Source of the DNA: Brachionus manjavacas
Taxonomy: Eukaryota; Rotifera; Eurotatoria; Ploima; Brachionidae
Direction of reading: 5' to 3'
DNA: 64,000 nt
NCBI GenBank assembly: GCA_019054805.1
Contig: JAHQIY010000010.1
Location: forward strand, 2,401,501-2,465,500
The notes below the pieces were generated by a model that was not told where the DNA came from, ran no database searches, and saw nothing but the letters and a program-made list of their open reading frames with translations. A program made the translations under genes and the position numbers. This document shows positions 12,201 through 23,450 of this stretch, one piece after another (positions within the stretch are counted from its first letter, which is position 1; each line of letters begins with the position of its first letter).

Positions 12201-15200
12201 TTAAATATAAATTAATTTAATTCTATAGTTTTAATTAAAGTATAGTGTTGTAAAACAAAGAAAAATTAAAGAAGAAATTGAAAATATAATTAATTCGTGT
12301 ATCTAATAAAAAAAAATCTTTCGAAAAACAAATTCAAAAAAAATCAGCTTAAAATCTTAAGTCAGTTTAATTGTTTAAACATAGTCAAATAAAAATAAAA
12401 AAGGATCGATTTGATAGTTTTTAGAAATAAAATTCTATCAAAAAATACTAATTTAAAATTTTTTATTAATTATGGCTTAGATTTAAAAGATTTTAACACA
12501 ATTATATAAAATTCTTTTTTAATAAAAATTGAAACAGTCTTTACTGAAGACAGTAATTATTGCTGGTAATTTGGTTAGATAAAAATTTGGGTCCCCTTTT
12601 GATTTTAAATTTTAGACTAGAGAATCACACTAAATTTTTCAGCGATGAGTAAAATTGTAAAACTAGTATTTTTACAAATAAAAATTGAACAAAATTTATG
12701 TAACATTAATTACTATAGACAAGATATCAGAAAGACATTAGGCTTTCACTTCAATAGTTTAAATCATTCAGAATATCATTTAGATATTTTTAAATCAAAT
12801 TTACATGAAAAAATAAAAAGAGTGTCAACAGAGACTAAGTTAATACATTTTTTTCTAAAGTTTCATATTCCTATTCTAGCTAAAAATATCAAAAAGAGAA
12901 TAAATAAAATCTCTGAGTTTTGCGACTCAATAATAACTTATTTGTATACTTTATTTCATAAAAATTTTCAGACTTGTTTTTAAGTCAAAGTAATGACTTA
13001 AATTTTTTTTTTAAAATGTGACAATTGTTGCTGATCGATTTTTTTATATACTTTTTCCAAACAAATACAAAATATATAGAAAAAAAATTTTTTTAACTCT
13101 TTTATTCATTTTATTTTTAAAAGTGTTGATAAATTCACCAAATTTTTGGTTTTATTTAATCGAAATAAAAAGTATTTTATCGTTTTCAAATGAAACGATT
13201 ACAACCAGATTTTGTACAGCACCAACAGAGATATTTCTAGTTCGCGATATACTAGCAGTCTTTTTCCTAAAGGATTTTTTGTTTTTTTAATAATATAAAT
13301 ATTTAAAATATTCTTTATTATTATTCTTTTAAATATACGCTACAACATAACTATTTAGAAAAAAATTTAAACGTATTATTAACGAATTCAAAATAAATTT
13401 TATGTTTGATTTTTTTTAGTTTAAGAGATTAGGCATGACATTTATAACATTGAAACTCTAACTCTTTGTTATTTCTTAACTTTTTCGGTAAACATTCAAA
13501 ACAAACCATTCCATTGAATACTTTTTTTTTAACTTCTTTTTGTTTACTCTGATTCATTTTTATAATATAGTGACGATTTTTGATAATACAGAACGAATAC
13601 ATTTTTCTAATAAAATCAAGTTATTTTTTTAAAAAAAGGAGAAACAAAATTTTAAAATTTTCACAAAAAACGGCGTCATTGTGATCATTTTTGTTCTTTC
13701 AGTCGAATTATGTTAAACAGGATGATTTTTTAGTTTATTAGGTGAGATTTTTGGGTTTTTAGGTGAAACCTTAATAACCTAATAACACCTAAAAATAATA
13801 CATTTAGCTAGACACGTTCAAGCACAACTAAGCATTCTTGAAAATTTTTTTTCTAATAAAGATATGGGGAATTCAATGATCTAATTAGGTTAGAGCTAGC
13901 ATCTAACATGAAAGAGGAAAAAGTGGACAAACCAAATTACTAATTTGACCGATATTCACCGAATTGGCCGAAAAGTAACTTTAACTAAAAAAAAAGGGCT
14001 CAAAAAAAGTTAAAGATTTTATTCTATGCATATTCAAATTCCTCTCCTCAAGATCTATAAAAACCTAAGGCTTGGAAAAAAAAATTCAAAAACAGAAGAG
14101 CTATAACGAAATTTCAAATTTCGTCACCGAATTCACATTATAGACATTTATAGTTTTTATTTTTTTGTTTCTTTTAAATTAAACTGTTTTGATTAACATT
14201 TAAATAAACATGAAATTTTGATTTTGATTTCGCAAACGTAGTAATAGTAGAAGTCTTCTGCGAAAAGTCTAAATCCTTGTAGAACGCCATTATTTATAGT
14301 TTCCTTGACTTGCAAGTCCTGACACGTTCCCATAGGAAGATAATCGCTGTTCTAATGCCAGGTTCCATTTTTAGATAAATTAAAAAAAAAAAAAAAAAAC
14401 ACTAAAAAATATAATAAAAAATCTAAATGGTTTAATCGAATAAAAAAAGAATAAAAATTAAAGTAAAATTAATATAAGTTAAAAAATAGAGAAATGTTAA
14501 AATTAAAATTAGATAAATTAAGATAGAGAGTAACAGAATACATTTTTTATTTTTATATACCTTTACGTATATACATTACGTAAAATTCGGTAAACTTACT
14601 ATTTTTTACGTAAATTATCGTAAATTACTAAATCCGGAACACCACTGTATCTGATGGTTCAGGAAAAAAAGAAGAAATAGTAAGGTAGCAATTACACAAT
14701 GGAGTTCTCGATATTTCTTGATTCGATATCTTTGTTATATTCTTCCTCCAGTCTGACAACTAGTGGCTCAGCCCTGCCCTAACATATCTCTCACTCAACC
14801 CAAAAAGTCGATTTGAGACTGTCAGTAGTTTAAGTTTTTTATATGCCTCATGATGTAATATGTTGGAGGGAATCATATCTTAGTTTAGTATAGAACGAAC
14901 CGCTGAATTTTGGGTTACTTCCAGCCTTTTTTTTCATTTGTTTCTGAAAGAGAGTTAAGAAAAGGGAAAGAAAAATCTAGAATAGATCCTATCAAAGACT
15001 TATAAAGATTTCCTAAAGTTTTAAAGTCAAGGCCCCATTTTTTATTGATAAGATTTTTTAGGTTTTTCTTTATTTTTGTAAAAAAGGAAAAGTGAAGAAT
15101 TTTTTTCCCAAAAAAAATAATTTTTAGCAAGCTTTCTATCATAAAACGAAAATTCCACCCATTATTGTAGGTTCAAACTTTGTCTGTCCTTAAAATATGA

Positions 15201-16803
15201 AAAAATTAAGTAATTAGCAAAATTTACATATATTCTTAGTCAGCGTATCAAGTTCTATTAGAATATACCAAAAAAAATAAAGATTAAAGTGCTGAGCTAT
15301 TTTTTTTTCTAATTTTCCCGTATCTTTTATAAATAAGATACTAACGCTCCTGAATCAAGCTCCTTTTTTTTGAAGAAATTCAGTATTAGATCAAACAAAT
15401 TCAAAACTGATTGTCGAAATTAAAAATTTTGGTTTTTAGGGAAATGATTGTATTATTGTTTGCAAAATGTTCAATAATGTTGGTACTGTTGAACATTACT
15501 ATTCAACAGGAAAATTTACCCCAGGATTGCTCAAACCAGATGAACCAACAATTGGAATTACTGATGCTACTGTTACCAATGTAAACGGAAATTTATTTTG
15601 TAAATTTACACGAGAAAAGTACATTGAAGGTGTGGATAGATACTGCAATTCAAGTAAAAATAGCTTTTATCTCCTGATAGCTGAAGGGGCAGTTTTCAAT
15701 GGTAAATTTCCAATTTTCAATTTCCAGCTTTCAACTTTTTTTTAAAATTTTCAATTCTATTTTTTTTAGACATAATTCAAAATCATGGACAATCTTATGT
15801 AATAAGTGACACTAAAATAGATTTTTCAGCTAACGGAACCTTTTCAGGTTCTCCTCCTGATTATGCAAAAGCAAAAGCTCATGGTATAGAATATGATTTA
15901 ATTTGATAAAGAAACTAAATTGTTTGATTGCTTATTTAGCATGTATCATGGTGTTTGCTTGGTTGTTTTGTGTTTCAACTGGCATCATTTTGGCGCGTTA
16001 TTACAAATACATTTTTCCCTCTTTCAAAATACAGAAGATGATGTTCTGGTTCCAGGCGCATCGTGCTCTAATGATTTTTGCACCAATTTGTTCAATAGCT
16101 GCATTTTTGGTAATCTTGGCCGATTTGGAGTGGAAATGGGTGGAAAAAGCAAACAAAGTCGCCTTTGCACATTCAATATTTGGAATTGTTCTCATTGCCT
16201 TGTCATTAATTCAAGTATAAATTAATTGTATTTTTAGAATCAAACATATTTTGAGTGTTAATTAAATTATTCTTAGGTTCTTATGGGATTCTTGCGTCCC
16301 GATAAAGATTCAAAATTTAGATCAGTGTTCAATTTAATTCATAGATTTACCGGAATTTCATGTCTGACATTTGCTGTTGTTGCATGTTATTTGGGAGTTT
16401 TTATTGAAAGAATGAATTTGGGCAACGAAGGTTGGGGTATAATGGTCGGCTGGACCCTATGGGTTATTATTTTACCGCTTTTAATTGAAATTGCTCAATT
16501 GACATGTTCAAAATCCAAAAGTGAATTTCTAATCAACTTAAATAAAAAATAATTTTTTTTATTAATAGGTGATAGTTATGAATTAAAGACTGATGAAACA
16601 GTACCAAAGTTAAAAAACAACATGAAAATGGTAAGTATTTAATCAATAGTGTACTTGATTTAAATTTAAAAAAAAATTTGCTTTAGATGGAAAATATCAA
16701 AACATTTTTGCTTATTTTGCATCTTGTAGTTGCATTGGGTCATGTAGTAGCTCTCATGGTCATAATTGGAATTGCTGAACCAACAAAAAAATTAACCGAT
16801 TAA
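9300..16803 (+). CDS. Three-DOMON cytochrome b561 protein (ferric-chelate reductase 1-like), gene 1
   Basis: Seven exons: 9300-10628, 15440-15701, 15770-15883, 15940-16214, 16277-16520, 16569-16630, 16687-16803; all phases agree and give about 800 aa. I start at the ATG at 9300 because it opens a clean signal peptide (MKLSFFLLMVYFYHS). Three DOMON domains follow (about 24-165, 211-355, 381-530), each with the W...FALS / MG(N/Q)D..(I/V).CK pattern. Then comes a six-helix b561 core (569 onward) with HACIMVFAW, FQAHRALMIF, AHSIFGI and LIHRFTGI; the four His (about 568, 609, 646, 682) are the two haem-b ligand pairs. The family (FRRS1, SDR2, DOMON-b561) moves electrons across membranes to ferric iron or other acceptors. 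Which donor and acceptor are used here is unknown. The long intron 1 (4.8 kb) holds transposon debris and cuts DOMON 3; the other introns are 48-68 nt. An R-S-K-R stretch lies in DOMON 3. Confidence 0.92.
10853..11143. mobile_element. hAT-type MITE (AAGTC family), copy in gene 1 intron
   Basis: The element begins CAGAGTTGTTTTTAAGTCAC and ends ACAAGTCTG; it is flanked on both sides by the 8-bp direct repeat AAAAATAC (10845-10852 and 11144-11151), the target-duplication length of hAT elements. Internally it is a long imperfect hairpin: a GACTTAAAAATTTTT...AGTGAAGTTTAGTC arm near 10899-10936 is answered by GACTAAACTTCACTAAAAAA near 11016-11035. No coding capacity. It lies in intron 1 of the DOMON/b561 gene. 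Confidence 0.75.
12967..13015 (+). repeat. Fragment of the AAGTC hAT-type MITE family
   Basis: CAGACTTGTTTTTAAGTC followed by AAAGTAATGACTT matches the left end of the family whose complete copies lie at 10853-11143, 29887-30106 and 46417-46720. I do not see a right end or target duplication, so it looks truncated. Confidence 0.5.
14650..15150 (-). mobile_element. Jockey-like LINE, 3' end (in gene 1 intron)
   Basis: The minus strand from 15142 encodes the C-terminal part of a reverse transcriptase region, with LKNLINKKWGLDFKTLGNL and YKSLIGSILDFSFPFLNSLS. This is the pattern after the RT domain in Jockey-like elements (LYKSLIRSILDY...LN.LS). The non-coding tail down to about 14655 is shared with the LINE at 53.6 kb (both end in a GGAAAAAAAGAAGAAATAGT block on the plus strand, at 14662 and 53632). 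It is a 5'-truncated insertion in antisense orientation inside intron 1 of the DOMON/b561 gene. A weak GVLQG-like RT block near 14270-14285 may belong to it or to another relic. Confidence 0.65.
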
Positions 16804-16886
16804 AAATTTGATCAATTTAAATGTAAATTTTATTTCAAACTGTGATGATTTTTTCGAATGCAAGAATGCTAACTCATATTTTCATT

Positions 16887-16892
16887 AATAAA
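16887..16892 (+). terminator. Polyadenylation signal of gene 1
   Basis: AATAAA, 84 nt after the stop codon (16801-16803). A second AATAAA follows at 16941-16946. Both survive in the broken downstream duplicate (18443-18830). Confidence 0.5.
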
Positions 16893-17046
16893 AAGCAAAC
16901 CTAAATATTTTTATTTTAGTTTGTATTATAGCGTATTGCAAATAAAAATTTTTGAAAATTAAAATGTTTAATTATTCTATTAAATTTATTTTCTAAGGAT
17001 GGGTTAAACCATGACTTATAAATAAAGTATGATTTTTAAAAGTGAT

Positions 17047-17225
17047 GAATAGGCGCTATCACGCTTTATCGAAAATTTTTTTTATCGAAAAAGATTTGTT
17101 TTGGTTTTTTGTCGAAACACTTTATAGAACTATTTTTTATCGAAAACATACATCGAAATTATTTCATCGAATAATTAACATAGAAATTTCATTCATAGAA
17201 AATTTGACTATTCTAGACTTTTCTT
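17047..17225. repeat. Cluster of TATCGAAA-like words
   Basis: Between about 17068 and 17210 the words ATCGAAA, GTCGAAA, ATCGAAT and ATAGAAA recur every 12-25 bases (TTATCGAAAA at least three times). It may be a degenerate short tandem repeat, or coincidence in AT-rich DNA. No function is suggested by the neighbours. Confidence 0.3.
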
Positions 17226-17639
17226 TTATTTATAAAAGAATTTCTTTTAATGTCTGTTTTTGTGTAAATTTTTTTTAAAAATTTAAAAACAAAATCCTAT
17301 TCCTAAACCCAAATAAACTCACCCCTAAACTGAGGCTGCGCGCCTCGGGAAACAAGAAAGTGTGAAGCAGGTTCTAGTTTGTTGTATCTAGTAGTTTCTC
17401 CTTAGTTTCAAATTTTTGAATGAAGTTTCTCTTTTATTCTTGACAATAAATTTTATTGGCATCATAAAGCTAAATCTATGTCTCTCTGACATTCGAACCT
17501 CATTATTACGAATCGCTCCTTTCCAAAAAAAAGTATTCGGGGTTAGTTAAAAAATATTTATTAAAAATGAATACAAAAAATAAATTGGATTTTTTAAAAA
17601 GTGGAGATTTGTTTGCTTAAGTTTTACTCTATTGTAAAT

Positions 17640-18290
17640 TCCAATTCAACGAGCTTTTTCGAAACCACAAATCGATTGTATCTTTTAAATCTTGATATTT
17701 GCTTTTTCTAATTAGTTTACTATTCGGTTTAACGGTACTGCTTTGATAGTTTTCCATTTGTGACGTAGATCAGATGTAGCTAATTGATGACTACTTTTAG
17801 AGATACATTCATCAAGCTCGTCAATATTTTCCGTATAACTATTATGATGACTTGAAGACCTAAGTTATTCTTGGTAGAGATCCCAATATGCTTTTTTAAA
17901 ACTAAAATTGAAATTCGGGGAATTGACTGTAATCAAATGTTCAACTGAGAAATGTGTCTGCATGGGAAAATGATCACTCAGCATATCATCATCAATCAGA
18001 ACTTTAAAGTCAACAACTCTATCAGAGAGTGAAGATGGTATTAAAAAAATATCCAGGACTTCGTAATAATCTGTCTTAAATTTATTATATGTTGGTGTTT
18101 TATCATTGATCACTGAGATTTTGAGCTAGTTAATAATTTTCTCTAAGATGAGGCCTTTTTCATTTCCTTTAGAACAACCTAAAATTTTAGTCTTCGCATT
18201 TAAATCACCACCCATTATGAATTTTCCACTAAGAATTCCTCTAAAAGATGAATCCTATTAGGTAAATACAAACAATTCCAGTGTGTCATT
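17640..18290 (-). mobile_element. Jockey-like LINE fragment (endonuclease C-terminal half)
   Basis: On the minus strand the translation includes IMGGDLNAKTK (the GDFNA block) near 18195-18225, then after one stop DYYEVLDIFLIPSSLSDRV and DMLSDHFPMQTHFS, which carries the catalytic SDH block of LINE endonucleases, then KKAYWDLYQE. The sequence continues into a linker region down to about 17640. The same block order occurs at 19997-20260, so the two are diverged copies of one family. It is a dead fragment lacking the N-terminal endonuclease half and the RT. Confidence 0.7.
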
Positions 18291-18442
18291 ACCAATCTGC
18301 TCTTAGGAGAATGTTGAATCTTCATTTTGATTTGTATCATCCACTTCAATTTCTGTTTCTTGATTGGGCTACTCATTTGCATCTACGGTGCTTATCATTT
18401 TAGCGAAGTTGCGTTCGTTTGACAAGTGTCCAAACTTCTGAC

Positions 18443-18830
18443 ATTATGGGATTCTTGCGTCCCGATTAAAGATTCAAAATTTAGATCATTGTTCAATTTA
18501 ATCATTGATTTACCGGAATTTCATGTCTGACATTTGCTGTTGTTGCATGTTATTTGGGAGTTTTTATTGAAAGAATGAAATTTGATCAATTTAAATGTAA
18601 AATTTATTTCAAACTGTGATGATTTTTTCGAATCCAAAAATTCTAACTAATATCTTCATTAATAAAAAGCAAACCTAAATATTTTTATTTTAGTTTGTAT
18701 TATAACGTTAGTTTGTATAATTGCAAATAAAAAATTTTGAAAATTAATATGTTTAATTATTCTATTAAATTTATTCTCTAAGGAAACCATGACTTGTTAA
18801 TAAAGCATGATTTTTAAAAATGATGAATAA
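18443..18830 (+). pseudogene. Broken duplicate of the 3' end of gene 1
   Basis: Starting at ATGGGATTCTTGCGTCCCGA, the sequence matches gene 1 from 16283 onward: about 135 nt of exon 5, then a jump straight to the 3' UTR (from about 16418 to about 16805), then the UTR including both AATAAA sites and sequence out to about 17046. The jump removes the rest of exon 5 and exons 6 and 7. The junction falls on a shared AATTTG-like word. Single-base changes also break the reading frame (CCGATTAAAG instead of CCGATAAAG). It cannot encode protein. It lies about 1.4 kb from the end of the parent and in the same orientation, so it is a local direct duplication followed by a deletion. Confidence 0.85.
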
Positions 18831-19079
18831 TTTGCAAAAATCAAAAATTTTTAATGCGCAATCAGGCCACCTTTTGACGATGGCTGTTAATATGACTTAC
18901 TAGTTATTTTTATTTATTTATTTGTTTTCTGTACCGAGCCAGGGCTCCTTCAGAATAAATTAAAAAATAAAAATCAAAATAAAAAAAAGTTTAAGTTAAG
19001 TAAATAAGCTAAAAAAAAATGAAAGTTTAAAAGACATAGATTGTTACATGTGGCAAATGTTTACATAGTAAGATTAGAT

Positions 19080-20260
19080 TATCTAATGTTCGCCGGTGTT
19101 TCCTAAATCTAGATTGCTCCTGGATAAGGAATGAATTATGTTCGAAAAAATTGTATAATCTTTAATAAACTATTCGTTCCAGTAACTTACTTAAACAACT
19201 CGTTATACTAATTGGTCGATAATTTAAAGGATCTTGTAAATTAGAGGCTTTTTTTTGAATCATTGTAATGTTCGAAGTTTTCCACGCTTTCGGGACCTTA
19301 CCTTTTCTAAGAGATAAATTAAAAAGTTCTATGATTTCTAAAAATAAATTTCTAGGTAAGTTTTTTAACATTAAATTATGTATTTGGTCAGGTTCTGATG
19401 CCGCTTCATTTTACAATCATTTTAGAGCCATAATTAATTCATTTAAGCAAATTGGGTCATTAAATTTACACTGATCATAATTTCTAAAAAATTCAGAGTT
19501 AGAATTGAGTATTTCGAAATCTTTATCAAGATCTATTAAATCAGAATTAGGACTAAATATTGAAGATAAGAGTTCTCCAAAGCATTTTCCCTTTTCTTCA
19601 TTTTTTTTGAATTCCCTGTCATTTGAAATCAAATTTGGGTTTAAATTTGATCTTTTTTTGATCTAAATTTATTTATTTTTTTCCAAAAAGTTAACTTGTT
19701 AGTAGGCTCTTTCCCATCTTCTTGATAAAATCAAACCAATTTTGATTCCGGATTTTTTTTTAAAGAAGCCTTTAACTCAAATATAAGTTGATAATATTTT
19801 TGCTTAAGCCTTTGACAGCGAGTTTTTTGGAAGTTTCTTCTTACTTTCCTGCGTAATTTTATCATGATAACAATGTTCGGGGGGAGACTGACTTTTCATA
19901 AAAGATAAAGAAATCTTTTATGAGAAGCAGAAATGATTTTTTCTGTAATTTTTTCTTTTAGTTGATCTATAGTGATGGAACTTTCAGGGATATTAACTAT
20001 TTGGGATTTAAAGTCTTGCTGAATAATTCCCAATTTGCTTTCTGATAGTTAAATTTTTTAGCTCTTGATTTTTTTTTTTCTAAAAGATAGTCCAAAGAAA
20101 AAGATGCTGCGATTGGGAAATGGTCACTAGTCATGTCTTGACTATTTAAGACATTGAAGTCGGTTATTTTGTCAATTAATGAAGATGAAACTAAAAAAGG
20201 GACAAGAATTTCAAAGTAATTCTTATTGAAAATATTGAAAGGAGGGCGCTTAACGTCCAA
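19080..20260 (-). mobile_element. Jockey-like LINE fragment (endonuclease end, linker, RT start)
   Basis: Minus-strand pieces in element order. At 20260-19997 is the endonuclease C-terminus, with NYFEILVPFLVSSSLIDKI and DMTSDHFPIAASFSLDYL (catalytic SDH). At 19632-19417 is a linker (KCFGELLSSIFSPNSDLI). At 19371-19162 is the start of the reverse transcriptase, with LRKGKVPKAWKTSNITMI and LNYRPISITSCLSKLLERI, the classic RT-0/RT-1 block. Frames are broken between pieces and the palm domain (FADD) is missing. The RT start is close to that of the LINE at 54.5-55.0 kb, so both belong to one family. Confidence 0.75.
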
Positions 20261-20770
20261 GAATTGAGAAGTAAAAGAAGAAAAAAATAATTAGCTTTAA
20301 TTGAAATAATTTTTACCTATAAGAAGATATTTCAGAGATTCTGAGTTTCTGAGATTTCTGAGAAAAATCTCAGAAAAATTCTGAAAAGTACTTCGGACAA
20401 AAGAGGTTGTGCATATTTACATGCAAAGTTCGCTCCAAAAAAAAGGGTTAAAAAAAACTTTCCATAATAAAAAAAACATTACAGCGTTAAAATAAGACAA
20501 AAAATCTAGTGTAGACATACTTTATTTTTAAAAAATGAAAAAGCCATTTTTTTCTCTGAATTCATCAAAAAAAGACCATTTAAGGTACAATTCGATTATT
20601 TTATCAATTAAATGATGAAATATTTTTTACAAATCAACTGATTTGTATCAATAACTTATAAAAATTAATTTAGACTTACAAAATTAAATTTTCGAATTAA
20701 AAAAAAACAATAATAATTAGCTTTATAACAATAAATGTTCAAAGTATCTTATTTTCATGTTCCTTAATCA

Positions 20771-21697
20771 GGTTCAAGTATTTGGTCAAGGTCAGTTAGC
20801 TGCAGATAGTGAATTTCACGGTCGCTACCTAGATTTTAATATAAAAACAGATGTAATCTTGAATATATTAGTCTCAAAAAACAAGCCGTTCATTGAATAA
20901 TCCTACAACTGAATGTGATGGTATTTTATGTGATGAAGAAATCTGTATGAGTACATTCAAATCAAAGATTCCAAAATGGGGTGGTCAAATAAATGTTAAA
21001 GGACAACAAATAGAATTTATTAATACTTGTTCTTTTGATTACTTTCTTTTAGGGTTATGGATTGCATCAAATGTGTCTCCTAATTTTGTAAGAGCTTTAG
21101 ACACAAATTCTTTTCAAACAGTCGCAAACAAAATCAAAGAAGTTATAGCAGAAATAGAGAATAAAAAATGGGACGAAGCAAAAAAAATTTGGCTTATTGA
21201 TGTATGTAAAGCTATTCCAGTTCTGAATTTTCGGATCTGCATTTTTTGGAAAACATTTGGAAAATTTTCTAAGATATAGTTCAAACGGTTGTGGTAAAGT
21301 GTCTTGTCGCGGAAATCATCAAAAAAATGGTGTTATGTTACTTTTTGAAAACGATAATAATTCATTAATGGTAAATATACTAAAAAATGAGTTTAAATGT
21401 AACTTTTGTGGCTATTATTACAATAATTTAAGTAGATTTCAAACTTTACCCCCTTTTTTGTTGATTGAAAAGAGCCATTATTTTACAGTTAGTTTAGAAA
21501 AAGTACCTAAAACATTAGAAATAGAATCTCAAAAATATCAATTTCTATGTTGTAATTTTAAAGCTAGTCGTAATCATTTTAAAGATATATATTACATATG
21601 TAACAAGTTTATTGAAATTGATGATACAAATACTAATCGAGTAATTGAAAATCAATCAATAAATTCTGTTGATCTTTGCTTTTATATTTTGGAATAA
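20771..21697 (+). pseudogene. USP-like (C19-type) cysteine protease gene, frameshifted
   Basis: Three frame-adjacent pieces. Piece 1 (20771-20899) reads QVQVFGQGQLAADSEFHGRY and ends in KNKPFIE. Piece 2 (to 21229) contains KWGGQINVKGQQIEFINTCS and then FDYFLLGLWIAS, a Cys-box like that of ubiquitin-specific proteases (NTC/Y-x-x-x-L). Piece 3 (open from 21227 to 21697) contains FGSAFFGKHLENFLRYSSNG, a CNFC pair (CxxC), PPFLLIEKSHYF, and at its end RNHFKDIYYICNKFIEIDD, which looks like the catalytic His box (HF/Y...W...DD). Each junction is a one-base shift. The fold prediction rests on these two boxes only; a transposon-borne USP-like protein is the best guess, and a different papain-like peptidase is possible. 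There is no ATG near the 5' end. Confidence 0.5.
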
Positions 21698-22232
21698 AAT
21701 AAAAATATTATTAAACTATCTTTCTTTTGTTTTAATTATAAATAGAAAAAATCGTCTTTTTTTTAACCCAAAATTTGTTAACTGTGATCTCGAGAAATTT
21801 TCGGTGTTTAAGCAAGAAAATCACTTATAATTGAAGATAAATCACTAAAAAACATGTATTTTTAAAAATTTAAAGAAAAACAATTTGGGGCAATATTGAA
21901 AATATAAAAAATATAAATATACTATTTAATATCAAAATCTTTCAATAAAACCTCAATTTTTTTATTTAGTTTTTCCTTAATGGCTTTATCTTAAAGAGCA
22001 TAAAATTTTATACAAAACGAATATTTTTTTTAGCACTCATATCGTCATTGTCCTTATTTTAATACGATTTTCTTATATTTTTAATATTTAGAGTTAGTAG
22101 TCTTTAAGCTCTTATATCTCATGGCCCCAAACTGTTATTTACGTATTTTTTTATGATCCTAATATGATGACCTTCAAAATGATATATAATATGGGCATAA
22201 ACATGGGATGGTCTAGGGAGCGAATTTTCCCA

Positions 22233-22610
22233 TTAAATATGCACAACCTCTTTCAAAATTTTTTTTTTCAGAAATATTTTTTCAGAGAAAATTTTTATTG
22301 GGTTGGATTTTATTGTAATACAATAATTCGAGTCTTGTTTGCGTGTTGATCTATAGCAATCGCTACAATACCCGTTGATTCTCAAGAATACTGTGTTCCA
22401 TTTAGTCGAACCATTTTTGTATACAATTGATGATTTCGGTATTATTTTTCTACGTTCATTCTCGACTTTGCTGATTTCAACATTAAATATTTTCATGAAG
22501 TCGCCTTCAATGAAGCTGCATTTAGCATTCTTTTGGTCTGGACGAGTATGTTTAATAATTTTTTCTATGTCGTTTATAAGAATAGATATTTTATATTCTT
22601 TAGCGTTCAT
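22233..22610 (-). CDS. Unrecognised 125-aa reading frame
   Basis: Starts at an ATG (22608-22610) and ends just inside the inner inverted repeat (last residues KEVVHI). It contains KCSFIEGDFMKIFN, KIIPKSSIVYKNGSTKWNTV and a Cys pair in GYCSDCYRSTRKQDSNYC. I do not recognise the family. It is convergent with the USP-like gene and lies inside the same inverted-repeat-bounded segment, so it may be a second gene of a mobile element. Its codon composition and length make it more than noise, but it could be a fragment of a larger, broken gene. Confidence 0.35.
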   Translation of the reverse strand: MNAKEYKISILINDIEKIIKHTRPDQKNAKCSFIEGDFMKIFNVEISKVENERRKIIPKSSIVYKNGSTKWNTVFLRINGYCSDCYRSTRKQDSNYCITIKSNPIKIFSEKIFLKKKILKEVVHI

Positions 22611-23450
22611 TTTTTTTAGATAATTAGGATAGTTAATTTTAAATCACTAAGAGTAATTGAGTATTGGTTTTATTTAAATAGGTTATTTTACTTTTTCTCA
22701 CTTTAGTATTAGGTTTAAAAAAAAATTGATAAAGAGATCTATTTCCGTAATTTTTTTTTGATATGTGCAACATCAAGATAATTTAAAAGTGATACACCGA
22801 TAATCAATTTTTTAATTTCCATTTGTAAAAAAAAGAAAATTTATCTGAAGTTTTTTTCAGAATTTATTTCCGACATTTCCAAGAAAAAAAATCCCATTTC
22901 AGAATTTTTCTGAGATTTTTTTCAGAAATCTCAGAAAATCATTTTTCACACAAATAAATTTTGTCGTCAAAATTAATAGTTAGAAAAATAAGAAATCTTT
23001 ATAGTTAAACAAATTTTAATTTTTTTTTTAATAGATGAAGAAAATCAAAGAACATAAAGTATACATAAAAAATTTTTGAGAAATAAAGTACAAAAAAGAA
23101 TGAATTAGTAAATTACTGTAGCACACTTGAAGAGAGGCCTAATCGAACGACCACATGTACCGTCATCTATGGACCTACAATTTTTCAACTTTAAGTTCTT
23201 GCTAGAAAAGCGTTGGATAGTATTTGGTTAGGCTCTTTTAAAAGCTAAAATTCTAATAAATTTTATTTGAATATTTTATTTTTTTTAAATTAACTGATAA
23301 TTTACAAAAAAAATTATAAAAGAAAGAAATTCATTAAGACTAAAAATTTAAAAAAGGGTCTAGTTATGCACGAATACAAAAATATAAAATTAAGAAATAC
23401 TAAATATAAAGAGTAAAAATTTAATTAAAAGCCAAAATTATTTTATTTAA

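Larger units (their letters stand above)
20328..22937. mobile_element. Candidate inverted-repeat-bounded element carrying a USP-like protease gene
   Basis: About 20345-20387 (TTTCTGAGATTTCTGAG... ...AAAAATTCTGAAA) is repeated in inverse orientation at about 22895-22937, roughly 40 bp with few mismatches. A second, inner inverted pair is 20398-20436 versus 22216-22254; these share AAAGAGGTTGTGCATATTTA, then a region ending TTCGCTCC. Between them lie a plus-strand protease-like gene and a minus-strand unknown frame. The right outer repeat ends exactly where homology to the segmental copy at 57.8 kb begins. I do not see a convincing target duplication, so the boundaries and mobility are inference. 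Confidence 0.45.

Noticed and set aside
12645-13290. Two plus-strand open frames inside gene 1 intron 1
   Set aside because: Lys/Phe/Ile-rich, no motif, in AT-rich intron sequence; likely chance.
15920-16225. Alternative frames over gene 1 exon 4
   Set aside because: They overlap the b561 exon whose haem His motifs and splice phases are clear.
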